This document shows, piece after piece, positions 39,408 through 47,607 of a stretch of 64,000 nt of DNA. The stretch is from Bacteroidota bacterium (GTDB taxonomy: Bacteria > Bacteroidota > Bacteroidia > AKYH767-A > OLB10): the NCBI GenBank assembly GCA_016714535.1, contig JADKDR010000005.1, positions 124,001-188,000 of the forward strand. Reading direction: 5' to 3'. The notes beneath the pieces were generated by a model. That model saw only the letters and a program-made list of their open reading frames with translations. It made no database searches and had not been told where the DNA came from. Position numbers and translations under genes: made by a program. Every line of letters starts with the position of its first letter. The first letter of the stretch is position 1.

Positions 39408-42400
39408 TTACTGATGCAACACCGTTAATCTGGTATTGAATTCACTGGTACCGGTTGCAATCTTTATGGTGTATATACCATTCAGCAGTATCGAAATATC
39501 AAGAACAATATTTTCAGAAACCTGACGCTCTAATACCAATTGTCCTTTAGCATCAAAAATTTGACAGGTGGAATTTTTTGTTGCTCCATTAATATGCAAT
39601 TGTCCATTTGCAGGATTAGGATAAATCTTTATAGCGCTGTTCTTATTGCCTTGTGGCAATGAGGTTGGCTGCCCAAGATTGATATTATCAATGTACAAGC
39701 AGTTGCCGTAACCATTAATATTTTCGAATCCGAATTGAACACTGGTACTCGTAGCAATGCTGCTTAAAGATAATTGGTAATTCATCCACTCATTGCTATC
39801 CGGAATAAAATAAGCCTGTGTAGTAGGTGTAGTGAGTAAGTCAACACCTCCTTTATTGAAGATATACGTTCGTGTAACACCGCAATCAAAACTGTAAAAC
39901 ACTTTAAGCGTATCGTAATAACCGGGAAAGTTAGTATAGGCCACATCAAACGAGAGTAGGGGATTGCTTATCGTTGTAAGATCGAATGGTGCAGTAAGTA
40001 TCACATCGCTGGCGCCAACACTATTATAAGCATAGTTGTCTACAAAAATTGATTTAATACTTTTTCCAAAGCCGCCTACGCTACGTATTATCCAGGTCAT
40101 GTTAGCATCCGCATTTATTAGGCGCCAGTCAGGTAACAGAAACATATTCTCGAAACCTTCGGCAAAGGGTATGCTTTGCGAAGCAGGAATGGCAACGGTA
40201 ATATAGTTTGTAACGGTAATAGTATCCGTTCCAAATGGATTTGAAACTATAAGTTGTACATCATACATTCCGCCAGTAGGATAGTGCACTACCGGATTTG
40301 CAAGCGTACTGGTAGAAGGCACACCTCCGGTAAACGACCATTGCCACCCCTGATAGGCGTTTATAGATGCATCGTAAAAATGTACACTATCAGCAGGACA
40401 TATGCTTTGACGATCGGAAGTAAAATTAGCCTGAGGCGGGGCTTGATTGCTTATGAATAAATCACTTTCCCATATTCCACGTCCATAAGTAGCTGCCCGT
40501 ATTTTGTTAGTGGGATAAAATATTTCGAGTTCAGAAATGTTAACTATAGGCATCCCTTGCCAGTAAGGTTGCCAATTACTTAACAGCGTATCTTTATAAA
40601 ACACACCTATATCGGTGGCAACATATAAGCCATCATCCGATCCTGCCTGATATACAATGCAATTGGCCGACACGTTGGGCAAGTTGCCTGTAATGTCTGT
40701 CCAGGTAATGCCTGCATCGGGAGAGTGTACAGCATGTTTGCCATTGCCTCCACTAGAATAAGTGGCCCATACACGCGATGCATTTGTTGGATCAATACAT
40801 AAATAAGTAATAAAGCCTGCATTGGGTGGTGTGCGTTGTTGCCAAGTTGCACCACCATCATCTGTATAAAATATAGAGTCATTATTGGTAACATAAATAA
40901 CATCGCTATTGGATGGCGCCACACTAAAAAAGTCAAGGTTACTTTGCGAATTAAAATTCGAAATCTGATTCCAGTTATCACCTTTATCATTACTTTTCCA
41001 TAGCTCGCCATATGCGGCATAAATGGTATTGTTATCCGATGGGTCGAGCATATAAGGTGTAACCCAATTGCCTCCTCCAGCACCGCCAGGCGAAATGGTT
41101 GACATGGTTATGCCTGCATCCATGCTTCGGTTTAACCAACCTCCTTGTCCGCAAGCGTACAAGGTATTTGTATCTGTAGGATCAATGGCTTCTTCCATTC
41201 CATCTGCACCAAGTACATGGGTCCACTGTCCACGATCATAAAAGTTGCTGCCATTATCCTGAGCACCTGCCATAATTTTATGTTCATTAGTTGCCGAGGC
41301 TCCCAAACGGTAAAACTGTGTTATAACTACACCGGCTGTTCTATCATTCCAGGTAGTTCCCATGTCATCGCTATAAAATGCTCCACCATCGCAGCCCACT
41401 ATTAGTTTGTTTTTATAAAATTCTAAACAGTGTTGATCTGCATGTACATAAGGCACTATTTGGTTGTTTGGGTAATACCAGTGTGATATAATATCCCATG
41501 TTGTGCCACCATCCAGCGAATTCCATAAGTTTATGCCTCCGGCAAAAACATGATTTTTATTGGTTGGTGATACTGCAATGGTTAAGTCATACCAGCTTTG
41601 CCCACCGCTTCCTATGCCATCAAGCGCATAGCTAAGTATGTTAGGATTGCTACTACGTAAGCTAAAATTTACCCCTCCATTTATCGAACGATAAAGTCCA
41701 TAGTAGCCGCTCGTTGCGTCATCACCGGCTATTACATAAACATAATTTGAATCGTGGGGAGTAACTCCAATCTGAAGGTGATTAACATCTGATGCAGAGG
41801 GCAGCCCGGAAGTAACCAAGTTAAAAGTATTGCCTCCATCAGTACTGCGGAAAAATTCGGTACCACAGGCATAGACCACATTATCATTGCCCGGCATAAA
41901 TTCGATATCGCGAAAACTACCTGCCAAAACTAAGTTGAAAGTTAATCCACCATCAGTGCTTTTATAAATGCCATTGTTTGTGCTTGTAATAATTGCATTG
42001 GTATCATTGGGATAAATTAAAATTTTAGTAACCCTTTGAGCCTGATTTAGATTCCATGCTAGACCGGTAGTGTTCCAGGTAATGCCTCCATCAGTAGACT
42101 TAAGTATACCAACACCGTATGTGTCGCCAGCATCTTTATCACCCGTGCCTATGTAGATGGTATTGCTATTGCCTTTGGCAATAGCTACTGCCGAAACTCC
42201 TAATGTTGGTAACGAATCTGTATTGCTTATCCACGTATTACCTGCATCAATAGAGTGCCACAAACCACCCGAAGGGGTACCCATCCACCAACTGAGGCTA
42301 TCGTTAGGGTCGATGTAAAAAATATTAACTCGGCCAAGACCCGGGTTATAGCTATTGGTAAGCCAGCTGCTTGGGCCTAACGAGGTCCAGTTGCCTACAA

Positions 42401-42743
42401 TTTTTTCGCTGGTGAGATTATGTTTTTTAATGTATTTAAAATATTCCTTCCATGCCAAATCTCCTTCAAGTCTGCGTCCGGTAGGAAATACGCGTGGAGT
42501 CATAAAATATTCCCAACGCTTAAACTGCTCATATCCCGGTACTTCGCGTTCTTTTTCTTTCTTCAAAAATCGGAATACCTTTTTATGCCACAGGTTTTGT
42601 TTACGCATCTCCTGTTCATAGTAGTTGTAAAATTCTTTCTGCGTTTGGTAAAAATTTGTTTTGTTATCGTTCATCATGTTTACCCACTGTTGCGCTTGAC
42701 ACCATGAGGTAAGGAAAATTAAAAATACAGTTATTCTTTTCAT
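39408..42743 (-). CDS. Large BNR/sialidase-like propeller protein with PKD domain and T9SS type A sorting domain
   Basis: A 1,111-residue secreted protein. A signal peptide (MKRITVFLIFLTSWCQAQ) is followed by a charged leader. About 620 residues of WD40/YVTN/BNR-like repeats come next with the Asp-box pattern S-DGG-TW (KSTDGGITWNTTG, RSTDGGNTFNLVT, YTDDGGATWQQRT). A PKD domain follows at about 770-850 (CPADSVHFYDASINAYQGWQ), then a carbohydrate-binding-like beta sandwich, and the type A sorting domain (IKIYPNPANGQLHI, IYTIKIATGTSEFNTRL). The Asp boxes resemble sialidases and sortilin-type propellers, but no catalytic residues of sialidase are evident. A homologue of the propeller half lies at 47608-50489. 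A TACCTTAG element sits 28 bases upstream of the start. Confidence 0.88.
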   Translation of the reverse strand: MKRITVFLIFLTSWCQAQQWVNMMNDNKTNFYQTQKEFYNYYEQEMRKQNLWHKKVFRFLKKEKEREVPGYEQFKRWEYFMTPRVFPTGRRLEGDLAWKEYFKYIKKHNLTSEKIVGNWTSLGPSSWLTNSYNPGLGRVNIFYIDPNDSLSWWMGTPSGGLWHSIDAGNTWISNTDSLPTLGVSAVAIAKGNSNTIYIGTGDKDAGDTYGVGILKSTDGGITWNTTGLAWNLNQAQRVTKILIYPNDTNAIITSTNNGIYKSTDGGLTFNLVLAGSFRDIEFMPGNDNVVYACGTEFFRSTDGGNTFNLVTSGLPSASDVNHLQIGVTPHDSNYVYVIAGDDATSGYYGLYRSINGGVNFSLRSSNPNILSYALDGIGSGGQSWYDLTIAVSPTNKNHVFAGGINLWNSLDGGTTWDIISHWYYPNNQIVPYVHADQHCLEFYKNKLIVGCDGGAFYSDDMGTTWNDRTAGVVITQFYRLGASATNEHKIMAGAQDNGSNFYDRGQWTHVLGADGMEEAIDPTDTNTLYACGQGGWLNRSMDAGITMSTISPGGAGGGNWVTPYMLDPSDNNTIYAAYGELWKSNDKGDNWNQISNFNSQSNLDFFSVAPSNSDVIYVTNNDSIFYTDDGGATWQQRTPPNAGFITYLCIDPTNASRVWATYSSGGNGKHAVHSPDAGITWTDITGNLPNVSANCIVYQAGSDDGLYVATDIGVFYKDTLLSNWQPYWQGMPIVNISELEIFYPTNKIRAATYGRGIWESDLFISNQAPPQANFTSDRQSICPADSVHFYDASINAYQGWQWSFTGGVPSTSTLANPVVHYPTGGMYDVQLIVSNPFGTDTITVTNYITVAIPASQSIPFAEGFENMFLLPDWRLINADANMTWIIRSVGGFGKSIKSIFVDNYAYNSVGASDVILTAPFDLTTISNPLLSFDVAYTNFPGYYDTLKVFYSFDCGVTRTYIFNKGGVDLLTTPTTQAYFIPDSNEWMNYQLSLSSIATSTSVQFGFENINGYGNCLYIDNINLGQPTSLPQGNKNSAIKIYPNPANGQLHINGATKNSTCQIFDAKGQLVLERQVSENIVLDISILLNGIYTIKIATGTSEFNTRLTVLHQ

Positions 42744-42770
42744 TCAATCTTGTTTAAAAAAATGAGCTGA

Positions 42771-42778
42771 CTAAGGTA
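42771..42778 (-). promoter_or_regulatory. Possible -7 element of the BNR protein gene
   Basis: TACCTTAG on the minus strand, one base from TANNTTTG, 28 bases upstream of the ATG at 42743. The remaining 250 bases up to 43032 show no other feature. Confidence 0.3.
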
Positions 42779-43032
42779 AATGTTTTAAGTTGGGATGCTT
42801 TGCTTGTTGAGAAAATATTTTTGATGCCGCGTTTAAAAAAATTGATAACGGGAAAAACATAAGTCAAAGCAGGCTTCAATCATGATAATTTGCAAGCTTG
42901 TATACATTCACTGAAATAATTCGATTGCCTGATTGCTTGCATATATATTTAATGTTACAATGCAATAATGACCGAACTGTTTTTTTTATAACAGGTTGTA
43001 TGCATTTAGTTATATCATGCCTGCACACCCTG

Positions 43033-43656
43033 CTAGCGTGCCAGGTATTTTGCAATGGCTTCGGTTTTGTTGTGCACGTGCAATACTTTGTACAACTTTT
43101 TTACATGGCTGCGCACTGTTTCAACCGATACAAATAATTCATTGGCTATTACCTGATAGCTCTTGCGTTCGGTAAGTTTTTTTAGTATCTCTGTTTGACG
43201 TTCGGTAAGATTATCGGTAATGGTGCTGCGTGTATTTACAAGGTGCTTTACAATTTCGCGTGCTATACTTGGCGACATATACGAGCCACCATCGTATACT
43301 ATTTTTATGGCATCGGTAATTTCGTTGATGGGCGATTTTTTGCTGATATAACTGCACGCACCAGAGCACAATGATTTTAAAATTATCTGCTCCTCATCGA
43401 AAATCGTAAGCATAATTACATCCATATCGGGAAATGCTGTTTTGATAGTTGGTAGCGCATCTAACCCCGAAATGCCCGGCAAGCCTATATCTAACAATAA
43501 AATATGGCTGCTAAAGTTTTCTTTTTTTGCTTGGGCAAAAAAATCATCTACGCTATTTGCTGCCAATACTATTTGCATGTTTTGCTGTGCATTAATGTAT
43601 GCCACTAAGTTTTTGCTAATAATTTCGGTATCTTCTATAATGCTGATGTTTATCAT
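43033..43656 (-). CDS. NarL/LuxR-type response regulator
   Basis: A 207-residue two-component regulator. The receiver domain starts MINISIIEDTEIISKNLVAY with the acidic cluster. The phospho-acceptor is Asp56 in HILLLDIGLPGISGLDALPT, and the Thr and Lys are in DVIMLTIFDE and SYISKKSP. The LuxR-type helix-turn-helix is at about 143-207 (NLTERQTEILKKLTERKSYQ, ELFVSVETVRSHVKKLYKVL, HVHNKTEAIAKYLAR). It starts 8 bp after the kinase stop, so the two are a pair in one operon. The gene is intact. Confidence 0.93.
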   Translation of the reverse strand: MINISIIEDTEIISKNLVAYINAQQNMQIVLAANSVDDFFAQAKKENFSSHILLLDIGLPGISGLDALPTIKTAFPDMDVIMLTIFDEEQIILKSLCSGACSYISKKSPINEITDAIKIVYDGGSYMSPSIAREIVKHLVNTRSTITDNLTERQTEILKKLTERKSYQVIANELFVSVETVRSHVKKLYKVLHVHNKTEAIAKYLAR

Positions 43657-43664
43657 TTTGTTGG

Positions 43665-45842
43665 TTAGTTAAAATGTAAGGTGATGGCATAACCTTGGGT
43701 GGTAGCGATATTCAATTGTCCGTTTATTTTTTTTGCACGGTTGTGCATGCTGTTAATTCCTGTTCCGTTTTTGTTGGGTGGTGTAGATGTTTGGCCATTG
43801 TCTTTTATAGATAAAGTTTTATCGTTCGTGTTTTGCTTCATAGTAATAATTACTTGGCTGGCATTGCTGTGTTTTAAAATATTGGCAATGGCTTCTTTAA
43901 AAATCAGATAGATGTGTTGGCGTGTTGCAGGAGATATTTCTTGCTTGCCTGCAAAGTGCTCGATATCGAACGTGGGCACTATATTTTTTAGTCCCAATTG
44001 AAATTCTGCATGCGCTATCATCTTATCAAATAAATTATCATACGTATCTTTTGAGCTATCCAATGCCCATACTATATCGCGCATTTGCTCCATGGCGTGG
44101 CGGCTTATGCTGCTAATTTCCTGCAACGCGTTTTTTTGTCTGGGTGTTGATTGCACACTCAGTACATCGGCCTGCAATGCAAGGCCGGTAAGCATGGTGC
44201 CTATTTCATCGTGCAAGTCGCTTGATAGTTGATTGCGAAATGCATCCTTTTGTGCAAGTAAGTTTAGTTGATTTTTGCGCGCTACTCTTTTTCTATTAAT
44301 AAAATAAAGTGCAATACCGGCAATGCATAAAAAACTAAATATAAGAATGGTAATATTCCGTTGGTAAAGCGTTTTATTGTTTTTCAAATTTAAGGCAGCA
44401 ATGGTGTTTTTTTGTTCGGCAACATTTAGTTTTTCGGAAAGTTCTATGGCATCTTTCAACTTTTGCAAATTAAAAATTGTGTCTTTAAGCGAGATTAACT
44501 TTTCTTGATAGGCATTGGCCATAGCAAAATTGTTTTCCGATTTGTAGATAGTAATATAACTCTGGTAGATGTCTTCGAGTGTTTCGTAGTTGTTCCCATT
44601 GGCATTTAGTGCCAGTGCTTTATCAAGCATGGCCTTTAGTTGTGCAGGAGGTGTTTTTTTTGGTTCATTTATTTCCTGCTCCAACTTTACAATGCACGGT
44701 AGTAGCCAGCCCATATTAGAGGTTTCGTTTAGTTCTTCAAAAAGATGCAAGGCTTCATACATATTTTTTTGGGCTAAGTCGTATTGCTTTTTTTTGGCAA
44801 ATATTTCGCCCATATTGAATAGCGCGTAAGCCTGTATATGCTTATCATTTATTTGCTGGGCTGCAGCAACTGCCTTTTTATAATAGGGCATGCCGCTATC
44901 AGGATAAACTAGCTCTATACTTGCTGCAAAATTTTGATATAAACGGGGTAACTGCACAGGATATTTATGTTTAATACTCAATTCTATTCCTTGCAGATAA
45001 TATTCGTTTGTTGTACCGTTTCCAATTTTTTCTTGCACATTGCCTAAGTTGACATAACAATTAATCAAACCTACAATGTTTTCTGTGGTTTTACATAGTT
45101 GCAAAGCCTTGGTTAAATTTTTTAGGGTCAAATCATATTCACTTTGTTTATGGTAAATGCTGCCTTTTACATTATAGGCTGCGGCCAACACATTGCTATA
45201 GTCATTTTTGGTGCTAACATTTATTACACTATCTATAAATAGATGTGCATTTATATAGTCGGCCTTTTTATTTCTCAATAAATAAGCAAGTGAAATTTGT
45301 GCTAATGATTTTTCATAGGATATATTTTTTGATGCAGCTAATTGCGATGCCTTTTCATAAAAATATAGAGCACTGTCGCTGTTGTTGTAATACATATTAC
45401 CTAAGTACATGGCATAATCTATTTGTACCTCAACAGCGTTTATATTTTTCATCAGTAATGAGAGCCTGTTATGATTGGCAAATGCTTGTGACTCATTTTT
45501 GTAGAAGTAATAATAGTGAGCTTGCAACAACAGAAGTTTGGCCTCAAATAAATTATTGCCAATACAATATGGTTGCATGCTTTGTATTTGTTGCCATGCG
45601 TTTTCATTTTTGCATTGATATAGGTGCAACTTGCAAAGCGATTGATGGGCTGCAATTATTGCCAGTGTGTCACGCATGGAGGTTGCATTTTGCAGCCAGG
45701 TTTGCATTTGCTTTATTCCATTTTCCGAATTGGCGTAAGCAAGTGGCAATTGTTTTTCTATTTCTACCGCTAACGATTTTTGTTGCCCCCAAGCAATACT
45801 TGCAAATAGGTTGATATAAAATAATAGGAGCAGTTTTTTCAT
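43665..45842 (-). CDS. Sensor histidine kinase with TPR sensor domain (HisKA_3 type)
   Basis: A 725-residue kinase. The start at 45842 gives a signal peptide (MKKLLLLFYINLFASIAWGQ); the earlier ATG at 45884 adds residues not like a signal. A large periplasmic part of tetratricopeptide repeats follows (YNVKGSIYHKQSEYDLTLKN, YALFNMGEIFAKKKQYDLAQ). One membrane helix (ITILIFSFLCIAGIALYFIN, about 495-515) leads to a HisKA_3 dimerisation domain with His544 in SSDLHDEIGTMLTGLALQAD. The ATPase domain has FKEAIANILKHSNASQ (N box) and the glycine boxes DNGQ and GTGINSMHNRAKKING. It should phosphorylate the regulator encoded directly downstream. The ligand is unknown; the flanking BNR-T9SS genes are possible targets. 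Confidence 0.92.
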   Translation of the reverse strand: MKKLLLLFYINLFASIAWGQQKSLAVEIEKQLPLAYANSENGIKQMQTWLQNATSMRDTLAIIAAHQSLCKLHLYQCKNENAWQQIQSMQPYCIGNNLFEAKLLLLQAHYYYFYKNESQAFANHNRLSLLMKNINAVEVQIDYAMYLGNMYYNNSDSALYFYEKASQLAASKNISYEKSLAQISLAYLLRNKKADYINAHLFIDSVINVSTKNDYSNVLAAAYNVKGSIYHKQSEYDLTLKNLTKALQLCKTTENIVGLINCYVNLGNVQEKIGNGTTNEYYLQGIELSIKHKYPVQLPRLYQNFAASIELVYPDSGMPYYKKAVAAAQQINDKHIQAYALFNMGEIFAKKKQYDLAQKNMYEALHLFEELNETSNMGWLLPCIVKLEQEINEPKKTPPAQLKAMLDKALALNANGNNYETLEDIYQSYITIYKSENNFAMANAYQEKLISLKDTIFNLQKLKDAIELSEKLNVAEQKNTIAALNLKNNKTLYQRNITILIFSFLCIAGIALYFINRKRVARKNQLNLLAQKDAFRNQLSSDLHDEIGTMLTGLALQADVLSVQSTPRQKNALQEISSISRHAMEQMRDIVWALDSSKDTYDNLFDKMIAHAEFQLGLKNIVPTFDIEHFAGKQEISPATRQHIYLIFKEAIANILKHSNASQVIITMKQNTNDKTLSIKDNGQTSTPPNKNGTGINSMHNRAKKINGQLNIATTQGYAITLHFN

Positions 45843-45964
45843 TTGATAAATATAGGACAAACGTACAGTATAAAAAAAATACAAAAGTTCGTCTTGAGCA
45901 AATCACCCTTTTTTCACCCTGTGCATAATTGGATTGTACAGAAAGTATATTCAATTTTGCTGTA

Positions 45965-45972
45965 CAAAAGTA
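45965..45972 (-). promoter_or_regulatory. -7 promoter element TACTTTTG, probably for the two-component operon
   Basis: Exact TANNTTTG match on the minus strand, about 123 bases before the kinase ATG. No -33 TTTG at 17-19 bases is visible, so moderate support only. Confidence 0.4.
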
Positions 45973-46052
45973 GCAGTGCTATCCCAAATTAAAATTTTAA
46001 TAATTCTGAAATAACATTTCCATAATTAACTAACAAATAAAAAAATTTAAAA

Positions 46053-47387
46053 ATGAATAAAAGTAAATTTATCATCATGTTGCTGGTACTTGCAAGTGCA
46101 GGCAGCAGCTATGCGCAATGGTCACTTACCGGTAATGCGGGCACAACACCGGGCACCAATTTTATTGGCACTACAGATAACAAGGCGTTGCAATTGCGCA
46201 CTAATAACCAAACGCGTTTGTCTATTACCAGTGCTGGTAAGGTTGGTATTGGTAATAATGCACCTACCTATAGATTAGATGTAAATGGCGATGGCCGTAT
46301 TAACACCACACCACAAAACGTTTTGTATCCATCACTTATATTAAGTAGCACTCCTACAGTTGCTAACTATACGTTATACGAGCCATTGCAACTTCAGAAC
46401 AAAGCTTTTTTTGCCGGGCAACATGTTGGAATAGGATTTTACAATGGTGGTATAGCATCAGCAAAAATAAAGTCGGTTTTAAATGGCGGCAATGATTATG
46501 CATTACAATTTGATGTTGCTGATGGAAATAGTGTTATGCAAACACGCATGTATATTAATGTAAATGGCAATGTAGGTATAGGGTCAACGTCACCTATTTC
46601 GAAACTCAGTGTGCATACGCCTACCGAAGATTTTGGTATTATTCATACTGATGAGAATGTAAGAATTGGAACCTTTATAGGTGCGGGTGTAGCAGGCGCG
46701 CAAGGTGGCTATTTTGGTACAACTACAGCACATCCATTATATTTCCACACCGGCAATAATTGGCCACAATTGAGCTTGCTTGTAAATGGAAACTTTGGAA
46801 TAGGCACCGAAACCCCACATGCACAGTTGCAGTTGGGTAACCTTTTAACCAATCGTAGAATAGTATTATGGGAAAGTGTCGATAATGAACATCAATTTGC
46901 GGGCTTTGGTATGAATGCAAATACTTTGCGTTATCAGGTAGAGGGAACTGGTGGTAGTCATGTTTTTTATGCTGCAACATCGGCTACAAGTAGCAATGAG
47001 CTAATGCGCATACAGGGCGATGGCCGTGTAGCCATAGGCGGCAGTGCTTCTAATAATTATAAACTAACAGTACGTGGCAGTGTTATCTGCACCGATTTGC
47101 GTGTGCAGTTGCAACCATTTCCCGATTATGTGTTTGCCAGCGATTACAAAATGCTACCGCTAAATGAATTGGAAAATTATGTAACAACAAATAATCATTT
47201 GCCAGGCATGCCTACTGCTGCAGAGGTAGATGAGCTGGAAGTTACCGTAGGCCAATTGCAAATGAAACTGGTAGAAAAGGTGGAGGAGCTAACGCTATAT
47301 TTAATTGAATTGAATAAAAAGAATGAGCAATTGAAAGGTGATAATGCTGCATTACTTGAAAGGGTAAAAGTGTTGGAGCAAAAGTAA
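46053..47387 (+). CDS. Tail-fibre-like secreted protein with GIGTxxP repeats
   Basis: A 444-residue protein. A signal peptide (MNKSKFIIMLLVLASAGSSYAQ) leads into beta-repeats of the form GKVGIGNNAPTYRLDVNG, GNVGIGSTSPISKLSV and GNFGIGTETPHAQLQLG, as in trimeric tail-fibre and adhesin stalks of Bacteroidota. The C-terminus has the conserved FPDYVFASDYKMLPLNELEN and NNHLPGMPTAAEV block and a coiled coil (KVEELTLYLIELNKKNEQLK). Such proteins usually form trimeric surface fibres; the family also occurs as receptor-binding tips. There is no classic sorting domain. It may share control with the two-component system, which is divergently placed 210 bp away. Confidence 0.82.
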   Translation: MNKSKFIIMLLVLASAGSSYAQWSLTGNAGTTPGTNFIGTTDNKALQLRTNNQTRLSITSAGKVGIGNNAPTYRLDVNGDGRINTTPQNVLYPSLILSSTPTVANYTLYEPLQLQNKAFFAGQHVGIGFYNGGIASAKIKSVLNGGNDYALQFDVADGNSVMQTRMYINVNGNVGIGSTSPISKLSVHTPTEDFGIIHTDENVRIGTFIGAGVAGAQGGYFGTTTAHPLYFHTGNNWPQLSLLVNGNFGIGTETPHAQLQLGNLLTNRRIVLWESVDNEHQFAGFGMNANTLRYQVEGTGGSHVFYAATSATSSNELMRIQGDGRVAIGGSASNNYKLTVRGSVICTDLRVQLQPFPDYVFASDYKMLPLNELENYVTTNNHLPGMPTAAEVDELEVTVGQLQMKLVEKVEELTLYLIELNKKNEQLKGDNAALLERVKVLEQK

Positions 47388-47526
47388 TTTGAATTTAAGT
47401 AATGTGCTACGGGTGGCTGCATGGTGGCATGCGTGAGGGATGGTAGCGGATATCCTTTTGTTTTTTTTGATTCACCAAAGTGTACAAACACACGAAAAAA
47501 ACAAAAGATAGAAGCGGACAGCCCGA

Positions 47527-47564
47527 CCCTGAAAAAATAAATTTCAAAACACTTTTTTTCAGGG
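47527..47564 (+). terminator. Hairpin after the tail-fibre-like gene, possible terminator
   Basis: CCCTGAAAAAA (47527-47537) is complementary to TTTTTTCAGGG (about 47554-47564), with a 16-base loop. No T-run follows the stem, so termination is not certain. An attenuator role for the gene starting at 47608 is equally possible. Confidence 0.35.
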
Positions 47565-47607
47565 GCACGCCCTAAACATTTTACTTAATTAAAAACAAAA
47601 AAGAGAA

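Noticed and set aside
39408..42743. Active sialidase
   Set aside because: Asp-box repeats are present, but I could not find the arginine triad or the FRIP-type motif of sialidases, so only a propeller is claimed.
45245..45814. Open frame of 189 codons on the plus strand
   Set aside because: It lies wholly antisense to the histidine kinase gene and has no family-like pattern.
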